A stretch of DNA of 64,000 nt from an uncultured SAR86 cluster bacterium (GTDB lineage Bacteria > Pseudomonadota > Gammaproteobacteria > Magnimaribacterales > Magnimaribacteraceae): positions 1-64,000 of the forward strand of contig CACLEZ010000001.1 of NCBI GenBank assembly GCA_902606175.1, written 5' to 3'. Position numbers and translations under genes: made by a program. Below are positions 52,535-61,849 of this stretch, piece after piece (position 1 is the first letter of the stretch; each line of letters begins with the position of its first letter). The notes beneath the pieces were generated by a model, which had not been told where the DNA came from, did not search any database, and saw nothing but the letters and a program-made list of their open reading frames with translations.

Positions 52535-53486
52535 TTTTTGGCCATTTTTCTAGGGTATCTAAATAAAGGTTTACTCCTTCAGAGACATCTATGAAATCTT
52601 CTTTGTATCCTGCTTTTCTTAATTTTGAAATATTAGCTTCTGTAAAGCTTTGATATGATCCTTTTAACTTCTCAGGAAAATCAATATATTCAATTTTTCC
52701 TTTGTTATGCCAATTGATTACAGCCTGAGCAACATCATTAAATGCACGGCTTTTACCCGTACCTAAATTGAATATACCAGAAATTTTATTGTTCTCCATA
52801 AACCAAAGATTGACTTTGACTACGTCATCTATGTAAATGAAATCTCTCCTTTGTTCACCATCGCTATATCCGTCAGATCCTTTAAATAACTTTATAGAGT
52901 TATTGTCTTTTAACTGATTATGCAAATGATATGCAACACTTGCCATACTGCCTTTATGTTGTTCTTTAGGGCCATAAACATTGAAGTACCTTAGTCCAAT
53001 AATTTGAGTAGAATTTTTGGCTAAGGCATGCCTGACCAGTTGATCAAATTTAAATTTAGAATATGCATACAGATTAATCGGATTCTCATTCTCAATTGAT
53101 TCTTCGAAAATATTACCACTTCCATAAACAGAGGCAGAAGAAGCATAGAGGAGGGGTGTACCTGATTTTATTGAAAGATTTAATAGTTCTTTTGAGTATA
53201 GAAAATTATTCTTGTATAGATATTCTGCATTCCACTCCATCGTATTGGAGCAAGCGCCTTGATGAAAGATTGCTTTGAGTTTTGTTCCGTCAAATTTATT
53301 TTTTTGAAGTAGTAATAGAAATTCATCTATATCAAGATAATCTTGTATTTCACAATGAATTATATTTTCTTTGAGTTCAGGGTTATTGTGATCATCAACT
53401 GCAATGATGTCTTTGTGGCCAATTTTATTAAGGCCTTTAATAAGATTGGATCCAATAAATCCATTACTTCCAGTTACAACTATCAA
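52521..53486 (-). CDS. hldD: ADP-L-glycero-D-manno-heptose-6-epimerase
   Basis: NADP-dependent short-chain-type epimerase inverting C6 of ADP-heptose. Cofactor loop TGSNGFIGSNLI, LYAYSKFKFDQLVRH with the Tyr-x3-Lys pair, YFNVYGPKEQHKGSMASVAYH, and IFNLGTGKSRAFNDV. 321 aa, near the 310 of E. coli. Overlaps lpxL, so the two are cotranscribed, and divergent from waaA across 39 bases. Confidence 0.95.
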   Translation of the reverse strand: MIVVTGSNGFIGSNLIKGLNKIGHKDIIAVDDHNNPELKENIIHCEIQDYLDIDEFLLLLQKNKFDGTKLKAIFHQGACSNTMEWNAEYLYKNNFLYSKELLNLSIKSGTPLLYASSASVYGSGNIFEESIENENPINLYAYSKFKFDQLVRHALAKNSTQIIGLRYFNVYGPKEQHKGSMASVAYHLHNQLKDNNSIKLFKGSDGYSDGEQRRDFIYIDDVVKVNLWFMENNKISGIFNLGTGKSRAFNDVAQAVINWHNKGKIEYIDFPEKLKGSYQSFTEANISKLRKAGYKEDFIDVSEGVNLYLDTLEKWPKNDPS

Positions 53487-53525
53487 AACATTAATTTAAT
53501 TAAGGAATAAGGGCTATGTTAGCAT

Positions 53526-54818
53526 ATGCTCATGCCAAGAAAGCTTTATACAGCTATATTTTGCTTATTATTACCTTTTTATTTTTTCAGATTATTTTGG
53601 AAAGGTTTATATAACAAAGAGTATTTATTTAGATGGCCAGAAAGGCTTGGTATAAGCAAAAACTCACCTCTAAAAGGTAAATCACTAATTTGGATTCATG
53701 CCGTTTCTATTGGGGAAGTTAATGCTTCTATGCCTCTAATAAGAAGTTTTATAGAAAAATATCCTGATATTGAGATATTAGTAACAACCACAACGCCAAC
53801 AGGTTCAAAATTACTAATTGAGCGGTTAGGAAACAAGATAAAACACCAATATATGCCTGTTGATATTCCGTTATTCATAAATTTCTTTTTAGACAAATGG
53901 AAGCCAAAAATATTGATACTTTTAGAAACTGAAATTTGGCCAAATATAATTTTTAATTGTAACAATAGAGGCATATTGACAACACTCGTAAATGCAAGAC
54001 TTTCTGAGAAATCTAAGGAAAATTATTTAAAATTTTCTTCAGTAATTCGACCTGCTATAGAGTCTTTAGATTTGTTACTTGCTCAATTTGAGTCAGATAA
54101 AAGTCGTTTCCTAGAGATAGCTGATAAAAAAGAAATTAACTTATGTGGCAATTTAAAATTTGATCAAGATGTACCATTAGAATTAATTGAAATTTCCAAA
54201 ACCGTAAGAGAGGATTGGTCTCTTGATGGAGTCAAGAGGCCTGTTCTCATAGCAGCAAGCACACATGAACTCGAAGAAGAGATAGTTCTAGAAGCTTACA
54301 AAAAAGTTATTAAGCAATATCCCAATACTTTGCTGATTCTTGTTCCTAGGCATTTGGAGAGGTTTGAAAAAGTAAAGAACATCGTTAAAAATTCTGGTCT
54401 TCAATTTGCGTCGCGCTCAAAAAAAACAAGCGTTACTAGCAAAACACAGGTATTGTTGGGAGATACCATAGGAGAGCTCAATTTTCTTTACTCTCTTGCC
54501 GATGTAGCATTTGTAGGAGGAAGTTTGATAGATCATGGAGGTCAAAATTTATTAGAGCCCTCTGCACAAAGTCTACCTTTATTATCAGGCCCAAGCTTAA
54601 GAAATTTTTTAGATATATCAGAACAACTGAAACAAAATGAAGGCCTTAAAATAGTGAATAATTCAAGAGAACTTTCAGACAGATTCATGGATTATATTGC
54701 AGATGATCAAGAGATGGAGAGGGCAGGAAATAATGCATTTGAAGTATTTATGAAAAATAGAGGCGCTTTAGGGAATATTAGCAATCACTTAGATCTTCTT
54801 TTGAAGGAAACGATATAA
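53526..54818 (+). CDS. waaA: Kdo transferase
   Basis: Transfers 3-deoxy-D-manno-octulosonic acid to lipid IVA. N-terminal membrane anchor, then the acceptor-side WIHAVSIGEVNASMPLIR and TTTTPTGSKLL, ALVETEIWPN-like LLETEIWPNII, and the donor-side FVGGSLIDHGGQNLLEPSA with LSGPSLRNF. 430 aa. Number of Kdo residues added cannot be read from sequence. Completes the set for the heptose-Kdo inner core with hldE, hldD and waaF. Confidence 0.95.
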   Translation: MLMPRKLYTAIFCLLLPFYFFRLFWKGLYNKEYLFRWPERLGISKNSPLKGKSLIWIHAVSIGEVNASMPLIRSFIEKYPDIEILVTTTTPTGSKLLIERLGNKIKHQYMPVDIPLFINFFLDKWKPKILILLETEIWPNIIFNCNNRGILTTLVNARLSEKSKENYLKFSSVIRPAIESLDLLLAQFESDKSRFLEIADKKEINLCGNLKFDQDVPLELIEISKTVREDWSLDGVKRPVLIAASTHELEEEIVLEAYKKVIKQYPNTLLILVPRHLERFEKVKNIVKNSGLQFASRSKKTSVTSKTQVLLGDTIGELNFLYSLADVAFVGGSLIDHGGQNLLEPSAQSLPLLSGPSLRNFLDISEQLKQNEGLKIVNNSRELSDRFMDYIADDQEMERAGNNAFEVFMKNRGALGNISNHLDLLLKETI

Positions 54819-54917
54819 TTTGCCCAATTCTAGAACTTTTCTCTCCAATTTAGCACTCTCTTAGGACATCAAAAAAGAAATTTCACTAAATTTTCCTTAA
54901 ATTCACTAGTTTTTTTC

Positions 54918-54934
54918 TGGCATATGGATTGCAT
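54918..54934 (+). promoter_or_regulatory. Sigma-54 (RpoN) promoter upstream of glnK1-amtB1
   Basis: TGGCAT-ATGGA-TTGCAT matches the -24/-12 consensus at all of the most conserved positions, GG and GC 11 bases apart. It lies 41 bases before the glnK ATG, the normal distance. NtrC activation under nitrogen limitation is the known rule for this gene pair and is inferred here; I saw no clear NtrC site. Confidence 0.85.
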
Positions 54935-54975
54935 ATTGTTCTTTGTATTATTTTTTAATAATAAGGAGAATTAGT

Positions 54976-55314
54976 ATGAAATTAATAACTGCGGTTATTA
55001 AGCCTTTCAAGCTCGATGAAGTCAGAGAAGCCCTCTTAGCGGTTGGTGTCTCTGGTCTTACCGTCACTGAGGTTAAAGGTTACGGCAGGCAAAAGGGCCA
55101 TACAGAGTTATACAGAGGTTCAGAATATGAAGTTGACTTACTTCCTAAAACGAAGATAGAGATCGCTGTTTCTGATAATAACGCTGACGAGGTTGTGGAA
55201 GCTATAAGTACTTCTGCTAATTCGAACAAAATAGGTGATGGAAAAATTTTTGTTGTAGATTTAAATCAGCTGATTCGCATCAGGACTGGTGATCTCAACG
55301 AAGACGCGTTATAA
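54976..55314 (+). CDS. glnK: Nitrogen regulatory P-II protein (GlnK-type), copy 1
   Basis: 112-aa P-II trimer that senses 2-oxoglutarate/ATP and is uridylylated. T-loop [18 protein letters not shown] with Tyr51, B-loop [15 protein letters not shown] and C-loop RIRTGDLNEDAL are intact. ATG at 54976 follows AAGGAGAA; the upstream extension to 54943 is not real. Cotranscribed with amtB1 (17-base gap), which it should block by inserting the T-loop. 78% or so identical by eye to the second copy at 57915. Confidence 0.95.
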   Translation: MKLITAVIKPFKLDEVREALLAVGVSGLTVTEVKGYGRQKGHTELYRGSEYEVDLLPKTKIEIAVSDNNADEVVEAISTSANSNKIGDGKIFVVDLNQLIRIRTGDLNEDAL

Positions 55315-55331
55315 AAATTTAAGGAGAAAAA

Positions 55332-56555
55332 ATGACAGAATTAGAATTCGCGCTCAATACCTTCTACCTTCTAATGAGTGGAGCATTTGTCATGTGGATG
55401 GCAGCTGGTTTCACTATGCTAGAGGCTGGATTGGTAAGATCAAAGAATGCTGCTGAAATAGTAACCAAGAACTTAGGTCTATTCTCAATAGCTTGTGTTA
55501 TGTACTTAGTATGTGGTTTCTTTATCATGTACCCTGGTGATTCAGCTGTTTCAGCTTGGGTCCCTGGATTTAGCTTATCTTACCTTGGATTAGGTATGGG
55601 AAGTCAAGATATGTCTTATGGATCATATTCAGAAGCTTCTGACTTCTTTTTCCAAGTCGTATTTGTAGCTACAGCTATGTCTATTGTTTCGGGAGCAGTT
55701 GCAGAAAGAATGAAATTATTACCATTCTTCGCATTTGCTGTAATCTTGACAGGTTTCATTTACCCAGTGCAAGGATACTGGAAATGGGGCGGCGGTGGTC
55801 TTGATGCTTTAGGATACACTGACTTTGCAGGTTCAGGAGTAGTTCACCTTTGTGGTGCAGCAGCAGCACTTGCAGCAGTAAGCATTTTAGGAGCTAGGAA
55901 AGGAAAGTATGGAGCTGATGGTTCTGTGTATGCCATTCCAGGTTCAAATATACCCATTGCTGCTCTAGGTGCCCTAATACTATGGCTTGGATGGTTCGGT
56001 TTTAATGGCGGTTCACAACTAGCAATTAATACAGCTGCTGATGCTATAGCAGTAGGTCAGGTATTCCTAAATACAAATATGGCAGCTGCTGGAGGCGTAT
56101 TAGGTGGTCTATTCGCAAGTAAAATTTTCAGCGGAAAAGCTGACGTTACAATGGCAATAAACGGAGCAATAGCTGGTTTAGTTGCAATAACTGCAGCACC
56201 AGACACACCAACTGGTGGTTTAGCTACACTTATAGGATTAATAGGTGGCGTAATTGTTTACTTCTCTGTTGTTATATTAGATACGAAGTTAAAAATTGAT
56301 GATCCTGTAGGAGCTATATCTGCTCACGGAACAGTAGGAATTTGGGGAATCATGGCAACACCACTATCTGGTGCAGGCGCTTTTGGAACTCAATTCATCG
56401 GAGTGATTGTTATTTTCGCTTGGGTCTTTGTGACAAGCTTTATCGTTCTTAAAATCATAGACAGTATTGTTGGAATTAGAGCAACTGATAATGATGAAGA
56501 GATCGGCTTAGATAAATCTGAAATTGGTGTAGAAGCCTACCCTGATTTCAAATAA
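55332..56555 (+). CDS. amtB: Ammonium transporter (AmtB family), copy 1
   Basis: 407 aa, about eleven transmembrane helices. Conserved AGFTMLEAGLVRSKNAAEI in helix 2, the pore His region AGSGVVHLCGAAAALAA, and GAISAHGTVGIWG late. No cleaved signal peptide, unlike copy 2; it resembles the shorter Amt subfamily (marine and archaeal type) more than E. coli AmtB. AAGGAGAA precedes the ATG. Expected to be under sigma-54 control together with glnK1. A strong terminator follows. Confidence 0.93.
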   Translation: MTELEFALNTFYLLMSGAFVMWMAAGFTMLEAGLVRSKNAAEIVTKNLGLFSIACVMYLVCGFFIMYPGDSAVSAWVPGFSLSYLGLGMGSQDMSYGSYSEASDFFFQVVFVATAMSIVSGAVAERMKLLPFFAFAVILTGFIYPVQGYWKWGGGGLDALGYTDFAGSGVVHLCGAAAALAAVSILGARKGKYGADGSVYAIPGSNIPIAALGALILWLGWFGFNGGSQLAINTAADAIAVGQVFLNTNMAAAGGVLGGLFASKIFSGKADVTMAINGAIAGLVAITAAPDTPTGGLATLIGLIGGVIVYFSVVILDTKLKIDDPVGAISAHGTVGIWGIMATPLSGAGAFGTQFIGVIVIFAWVFVTSFIVLKIIDSIVGIRATDNDEEIGLDKSEIGVEAYPDFK

Positions 56556-56594
56556 TGCTGCGTACCTTTATGCCTAAATTGGCATAGTAAAGAT

Positions 56595-56626
56595 GGGCAA
56601 TCCTTAATTGGATTGCCCCTTTTTTT
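56595..56626 (+). terminator. Rho-independent terminator after amtB1
   Basis: Perfect 9-bp stem GGGCAATCC/GGATTGCCC around loop TTAATT, followed by C and seven T. Ends the glnK1-amtB1 unit. Confidence 0.93.
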
Positions 56627-56647
56627 GAGTTTAAAAGGAATTAAATA

Positions 56648-56663
56648 TTAACAAGGATGTTAA
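56648..56663 (+). promoter_or_regulatory. Palindrome upstream of the small HTH gene (possible operator)
   Basis: TTAACA-AGGA-TGTTAA, a perfect inverted repeat 13 bases before the ATG at 56677. It could bind a dimeric regulator, possibly the adjacent HTH protein itself. Position and symmetry seen; binding not. Confidence 0.4.
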
Positions 56664-56676
56664 CTCAGGAATAAAA

Positions 56677-56865
56677 ATGGATATGGATATAAAACTAATC
56701 AAACCAAAAGATGCTGCTGAAATTCTAATGTGCAGTGAGAGAACTCTAGAAGCTTGGAGAAGAGAGGAGAAAGGTCCTAACTATTACAAGATTGAAGGTA
56801 AGATTTTATATGAATTAGAAGAACTTTATCAATTCATTAAGGTTTCAAAGGTTTCTGTTTCTTAG
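56677..56865 (+). CDS. Small helix-turn-helix protein (AlpA/excisionase-like)
   Basis: 62 aa, covering one winged-helix DNA-binding domain of the HTH_17 type: LIKPKDAAEILMCSERTLEAWRREEKGP-like start, then YYKIEGKILYELEELYQFI as the wing and recognition end. CAGGA lies 6 bases upstream of the ATG. Such proteins act as phage excisionases, but there is no integrase or other phage gene nearby; it may instead be a local transcription regulator of the neighbouring lipoprotein or ammonium genes. Confidence 0.75.
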   Translation: MDMDIKLIKPKDAAEILMCSERTLEAWRREEKGPNYYKIEGKILYELEELYQFIKVSKVSVS

Positions 56866-56869
56866 TACT

Positions 56870-56888
56870 GATAATGATATTAAATAAT
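56870..56888 (+). promoter_or_regulatory. Fur-box-like sequence before the lipoprotein gene
   Basis: GATAATGATA at 56870-56879 matches the first ten bases of the Fur consensus; the second half (TTAAATAAT) is poor. In an AT-rich genome chance matches are common, so low confidence. Confidence 0.25.
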
Positions 56889-56905
56889 TTTTAAGGAGAG
56901 GAAAT

Positions 56906-57718
56906 ATGTTAAAAAATAAAATTTTAGGATTCCTTCTAGTGCCTTTTTTGGCTTATTCTTGTTCAGAAACTATTGAAGAAGTAAATTTAAGTGATTCTGC
57001 AATTAATACAGGCTATGTAGAGTACCTGTTTTGTGACTTTGGGCCTGATATGAGTCAAGAGTCATTTTCAGAAATGCTCTTAGAGTGGAATGAGATACTT
57101 GATGGTCTTGAGACTGCTGTGCCAATGTCTGTGGGACTTGTTCCTCGAACAGAAAATGATTTATATGATGGTATGTGGACTCTTGTTTGGGAATCTCAAG
57201 AACAAGCAAAAGAGGGTTGGGAAGAATGGATAGCCGGACCTGCAGCTTCTTGGACTGCTAAGACAACTAGCATTATATCTTGCGGAGCTTCTGATAATGG
57301 TGAGGAAGCTAACTATGGCTTCGATGTAAATGTTTATAGAAGCGCAAGTGAACCTGATACTGAACCTGGTGGAGTAGTTGGTTTTATGTTCTGTAGTTTC
57401 ACTGATGGTTTTGGAAAGACTGAATTAGTTGCAGGTTTAGATACTTTTAATGGGTGGATAGATGCTGGACAGGAAATGGCCGGAACAGGATCCCCTTACT
57501 TCTATACAATTCATGTACCTGATTTTGAGACACCTATCCAAGGATCATCGATAGGTTCATATGATTACGCTTTTCATCAATTTTGGGATTCAGAGGAATC
57601 TAGAGAAATGGGAGCGCAACTCTTTGAGGATACTGCACCGGAAATAGATGGGCCGCAACCCGACTGCAGTGAAATGCTTTTATTTGATTCGGTGCCCTTT
57701 AGAACACCTCAGATATAG
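56906..57718 (+). CDS. Lipoprotein with two repeated alpha/beta domains, function unknown
   Basis: 270 aa, not recognised as a named family. Signal peptide with lipobox AYSC (Cys about 19). The mature part is duplicated: residues about 34-125 (VEYLFCDFGPDM..., ending TSIISC) and 152-265 (VVGFMFCSFTDGF..., ending EMLLFDSVPF), each starting [YF]-x-FC and containing a W/F-D-S-x-E-E/Q turn (LVWESQEQAKEGW; HQFWDSEESREMG). Each repeat looks like a ferredoxin-like/dimeric barrel. One Cys per repeat start and end could form disulfides. AAGGAGAGG is a strong ribosome site. It lies between the two Amt modules, with its own terminator; an envelope role linked to nitrogen supply is only a guess. Confidence 0.7.
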   Translation: MLKNKILGFLLVPFLAYSCSETIEEVNLSDSAINTGYVEYLFCDFGPDMSQESFSEMLLEWNEILDGLETAVPMSVGLVPRTENDLYDGMWTLVWESQEQAKEGWEEWIAGPAASWTAKTTSIISCGASDNGEEANYGFDVNVYRSASEPDTEPGGVVGFMFCSFTDGFGKTELVAGLDTFNGWIDAGQEMAGTGSPYFYTIHVPDFETPIQGSSIGSYDYAFHQFWDSEESREMGAQLFEDTAPEIDGPQPDCSEMLLFDSVPFRTPQI

Positions 57719-57734
57719 AATAACTCTAAATAGT

Positions 57735-57765
57735 AAAAAAGGTGCTTCTTAAGCACCTTTTTTTT
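57735..57765 (+). terminator. Rho-independent terminator after the lipoprotein gene
   Basis: Stem AAGGTGCTT/AAGCACCTT with a CTT loop followed by eight T. Confidence 0.93.
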
Positions 57766-57905
57766 ACTTACTTACACTTTTTTATAATAATTAAAACGAG
57801 AAAACCCTAATAAATATGTTTTTAAACTATAATTGCACTGAACATACGTTGGATTCTTATTTTAAAAGTAAGTATTTAGTCTATAGTGAAAGGAATAAAT
57901 AATAG

Positions 57906-58253
<348 letters not shown>

Positions 58254-58268
58254 ACTATAGGTGATCTC

Positions 58269-59546
58269 ATGATAAAAAAACTTTTTCTTTTTAGTACTTT
58301 AATTTTTTCTTTTACTATCTCAGCAGATGAACTGAATTCAGGAGATACTGCCTGGATACTAACTTCAACTGCATTAGTACTGTTTATGACTCTACCAGGA
58401 CTTTCTCTTTTCTATGCGGGACTAGTAAGAAGTAAAAATGCGATATCAGTTTTAATGCAATGTTTCGCTATAGCTTGTATTGTCTCTGTCGCTTGGGTTG
58501 TATACGGATACAGTCTGGCATTTACTGAGGGCAATGCCTTTATAGGAGGTACCAGCGCATTTTTTCTAAATGGCATTGGTAGAGATACTTTGGCTCCTGG
58601 GACAACCATGCCCCATTCTCTATTTGTAATATTTCAAATGACTTTTGCCATCATTACACCAGCTTTGGTTGTTGGTGCATTTGCAGAAAGAATGAAATTC
58701 GGTGCAATGTGCTTATTTTCCTTGCTTTGGTTTACGGCAGTTTATCTGCCTGCTTGTCATATGATATGGGGAGGAGGCTACCTAGCCGAAGTTAAGGATT
58801 TTGCCGGCGGTCTTGTTGTCCACTTAACTTGTGGAGTTGGTGCTTTAGTTATAGCTATCGTATTAGGTCCAAGAAAAGGTTTTCCTTCAACAGCTATGCC
58901 ACCTCATAACAGAACAATGGTAGTAACTGGAGCTGCCATGCTTTGGGTTGGTTGGTTTGGGTTCAATGCTGGAAGTTCTTGGGCTGCTGATGGTCTTGCA
59001 GGCATGGCTATGCTTGTAACGCATATAAGTGCAGCTACGGGAGCCTTAACTTGGATGGCTATTGAATGGATTAAAGGAGGTAAGCCTACCATTGTTGGCA
59101 TAGCCACTGGTATGGTTGCAGGTTTAGCTACAATTACACCTGCATCAGGTAGCGTTGGACCGGAAGGTGCATTATTAATCGGTCTAATGGCAGGTTCAAT
59201 TTGCTTCTATGCTACTCAAGCTGTGAAGGGCGTATTTGGAATAGATGATTCCTTAGATGTATTTCCTGTCCATGGTGTAGGGGGAATTATTGGTATAATT
59301 ATGGTAAGTTTCCTTGGTGTCCAGGGTGGTTTTCTTGGTTCTAGTGCCGGTGAAGAATGGATTCCTATGGAACAGTTTGTTATTCAATTGAAGGGAATTG
59401 CTGTTATAGGCTTATGGACAGCTATTGCTTCGTGGGTGATTCTTAGATTAATCGGTTCTTTTACTTCCCTAAGAGTAAGTGAAGAAGAGGAATACCAAGG
59501 CTTAGATGTTACGGAACATGAAGAAAGAGGTTACGACCTTACTTGA
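58269..59546 (+). CDS. amtB: Ammonium transporter (AmtB family), copy 2
   Basis: 425 aa with a cleavable signal peptide (KLFLFSTLIFSFTISADE), then eleven transmembrane helices. LPGLSLFYAGLVRSKNAISVL, the twin-His region FAGGLVVHLTCGVGA and DSLDVFPVHGVGGIIGIIM follow E. coli AmtB closely. Coupled to P-II copy 2 and followed by a terminator at 59561-59591. With copy 1 it gives two ammonium systems of different subfamilies within 5 kb. Confidence 0.95.
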   Translation: MIKKLFLFSTLIFSFTISADELNSGDTAWILTSTALVLFMTLPGLSLFYAGLVRSKNAISVLMQCFAIACIVSVAWVVYGYSLAFTEGNAFIGGTSAFFLNGIGRDTLAPGTTMPHSLFVIFQMTFAIITPALVVGAFAERMKFGAMCLFSLLWFTAVYLPACHMIWGGGYLAEVKDFAGGLVVHLTCGVGALVIAIVLGPRKGFPSTAMPPHNRTMVVTGAAMLWVGWFGFNAGSSWAADGLAGMAMLVTHISAATGALTWMAIEWIKGGKPTIVGIATGMVAGLATITPASGSVGPEGALLIGLMAGSICFYATQAVKGVFGIDDSLDVFPVHGVGGIIGIIMVSFLGVQGGFLGSSAGEEWIPMEQFVIQLKGIAVIGLWTAIASWVILRLIGSFTSLRVSEEEEYQGLDVTEHEERGYDLT

Positions 59547-59560
59547 GTTTTTAAATAATA

Positions 59561-59591
59561 AAAAAACCGGCTAATCAGCCGGTTTTTTTTT
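59561..59591 (+). terminator. Rho-independent terminator after amtB2
   Basis: Stem AACCGGCT/AGCCGGTT around AATC, followed by a T run. Ends the second P-II/Amt unit, 25 bases before miaA. Confidence 0.93.
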
Positions 59592-59615
59592 CTCTTAATA
59601 AACTATCATGTATGG

Positions 59616-60554
59616 GTGGAAAAGAGATTAATTGTTACGTTAATGGGCCCTACAGGAGTAGGGAAGACCGACTTAGCAATAGAGTTATATAAGAACTTAG
59701 ATATCAATATTATTAGTGTTGACTCTGTACAGATTTATAAACATTTAAATATAGGAAGTGGAAAACCCTCAACAGATGTTCTTAAGAAATATCCTCATGA
59801 ATTAATTGATATCTTAAAACCAATTGAAAGTTATTCAACCTCTCAATTTCAAGATGATGTTATCGACTCTATAAGAAATGCATTTCGAACCAAGAGAATC
59901 CCTTTACTCGTTGGCGGAACAATGATGTATTTTCACCACTTAGTTAATGGGATTTCAAGATTACCTTCAGTAGATAGTCAAATAAGGCTTAAAGTTAAAC
60001 AGGATTTTGAAGAGAGAGGAGTGCATGAAATGTATGGATATTTAGAAAAAATAGATAAAACCTCCTCTATAAAGATTCATCAAAATGATACCCAAAGAAT
60101 TAAAAGAGCTATTGAGGTTTTTTTAGCAACGGGTAAAGAACTTTCTAAATGGCAGGCTGAAAATAAAAAAGAAATCAATCAGGTAATGAGTGAATCTAAT
60201 CTAATTCAAATTGCAATTAAGCCTCAAGATAAAGATATACATAGAGAAATTATTGCAAAAAGATTTAAAAGAATGATCGACAATGGACTGATAGAAGAGG
60301 TGGAAGGCATTCTTGAACTCAAAGGAATGAGCCCAAATTCTCAATCAATGAAAAGCGTAGGGTATCGTCAGGTATGTGAATATTTAACAGGAGATTACAG
60401 TCTTGATGATATGATTGATAGAGGAATTAATTCAACAAGACAACTAGCTAAAAGACAAATGACATGGATGAGAAGCTGGGACAATATAATTTTTCTAGAG
60501 AATAATTCTTCTCTCTTTAGTTCGGTAAAGGATTTAATTTTAAAAAATTCATGA
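59616..60554 (+). CDS. miaA: tRNA dimethylallyltransferase
   Basis: Adds the isopentenyl group to A37 of UNN-reading tRNAs. P-loop GPTGVGKTDLAIEL, DSVQIYKHLNIGSGKPS with the catalytic Asp, VGGTMMYFHHLVNGIS, and the tRNA-contacting RMIDNGLIEEVEGILE with SMKSVGYRQVCEYL and QLAKRQMTWMRS. 312 aa. The start is GTG at 59616; the ATG at 59612 is out of frame. The next gene is hflX, overlapping by 4 bases; hfq, normally between them, is absent. Confidence 0.93.
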   Translation: MEKRLIVTLMGPTGVGKTDLAIELYKNLDINIISVDSVQIYKHLNIGSGKPSTDVLKKYPHELIDILKPIESYSTSQFQDDVIDSIRNAFRTKRIPLLVGGTMMYFHHLVNGISRLPSVDSQIRLKVKQDFEERGVHEMYGYLEKIDKTSSIKIHQNDTQRIKRAIEVFLATGKELSKWQAENKKEINQVMSESNLIQIAIKPQDKDIHREIIAKRFKRMIDNGLIEEVEGILELKGMSPNSQSMKSVGYRQVCEYLTGDYSLDDMIDRGINSTRQLAKRQMTWMRSWDNIIFLENNSSLFSSVKDLILKNS

Positions 60555-61849
60555 ATATAGAAGAAACGACACCAAAATCCATACTTGTGCACGTAGAAAG
60601 GTTTTCTTTAAGTAAAGATTTACAATTAGAAGCTAAAGAAGAGTTTAAAGAACTATGTATGTCTTCAGGTGCAGGTGTTTGTGCGGAGGTATCATGTAAG
60701 ATTGATAGACCTTCTCCCAATTATTTTGTAAAACTCGGAAAACTCAATGAAATTAAGGAGCTTGTAAAGGTAAATAAATGCAGATTAGTTATTTTTAATA
60801 ATGATCTATCTCCTTCTCAGGAAAGAAATTTAGAAAAATACCTTGGAACTCGAGTTTTGGATCGTACGTCGTTAATTCTTGATATCTTCGCAACAAGAGC
60901 AAAAAGCCATATTGGAAAGCTACAAGTTGAATTAGCTCAACTAACCCATCTTTCTACTAGACTGGTTAGAGGATGGAGTCATCTTGAAAGACAAAAGGGG
61001 GGTATAGGGTTAAGAGGTCCAGGTGAAACGCAATTAGAAACTGATAGAAGACTCATAGGCCATAGAATAAAAAGTTTAAAGAAGAGATTAGATAAGGCAC
61101 ATAATCAGAAAGAAATAAATCGTTACGCTAGAAGTAAAGGTAAAGAAATGGTCGTTGCACTCGTGGGATATACAAATGCTGGCAAAACCACTTTATTTAA
61201 TCATCTTACTCAAAATAATCTTTATGCTGCTGATAAACCTTTTGCAACCCTAGACTCTGTCACCAGAAAGAATAGTAAACAAGAGCTGCAGCATATTTTA
61301 TTCTCTGATACCGTTGGATTTATTTCCAATCTTCCAACACAACTCATTGAATCATTTAAAGCAACGCTGGATGATTTAAGTTCAGCAGATCTTTTACTGC
61401 ATGTTGTAGATATATCGGATAAAGATCATAGATTTAAAGTCAAAGAAGTAGAGAAAATTTTAAAAGATTTAGGCTTATCGGATAAGCTTTTAATAAGAGT
61501 AAATAATAAGACTGATAAACTAAATGTATCTTCTCTGGAAGAGATATCACAAGAAAGTTCTGATCAGGTTTGGATATCATCAAAAGTACAAAAAGGCTTC
61601 GCAAGTTTATATGATGCTATCAATACCAAGCTTAAAGGTAAGATAACTACTAATTGGGTCAGCTTAACAAGTGACTTAGGTTGGTTGAGATCTGAGCTTT
61701 ATTCATCTGGAAGTGTGCTAGAAGAGAGAATATCTAACGAAGGTCTGATAGAATTACATCTTGAAAATTTTCAAAATGACCTCATTAAGTTATTAGAAGT
61801 TGAAGGTTTCGACTTAATCAAAGAAAAACAAACACAGGAAGCAATATAA
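60551..61849 (+). CDS. hflX: GTPase HflX
   Basis: Ribosome-associated GTPase involved in splitting stalled ribosomes. An N-terminal domain (about 1-200) with RGPGETQLETDRR before the G domain; G1 GYTNAGKTTLFNHL, G3 DTVGFISNLPTQLIESF, G4 NKTD. 432 aa. It overlaps miaA by 4 bases and hflK follows immediately, giving the order miaA-hflX-hflK-hflC without hfq. Confidence 0.95.
   Translation: MNIEETTPKSILVHVERFSLSKDLQLEAKEEFKELCMSSGAGVCAEVSCKIDRPSPNYFVKLGKLNEIKELVKVNKCRLVIFNNDLSPSQERNLEKYLGTRVLDRTSLILDIFATRAKSHIGKLQVELAQLTHLSTRLVRGWSHLERQKGGIGLRGPGETQLETDRRLIGHRIKSLKKRLDKAHNQKEINRYARSKGKEMVVALVGYTNAGKTTLFNHLTQNNLYAADKPFATLDSVTRKNSKQELQHILFSDTVGFISNLPTQLIESFKATLDDLSSADLLLHVVDISDKDHRFKVKEVEKILKDLGLSDKLLIRVNNKTDKLNVSSLEEISQESSDQVWISSKVQKGFASLYDAINTKLKGKITTNWVSLTSDLGWLRSELYSSGSVLEERISNEGLIELHLENFQNDLIKLLEVEGFDLIKEKQTQEAI

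Noticed and set aside
56677-56865. Excisionase of an integrated element
   Set aside because: The small HTH protein is excisionase-like, but no integrase, tRNA attachment site, direct repeats or phage genes are nearby.
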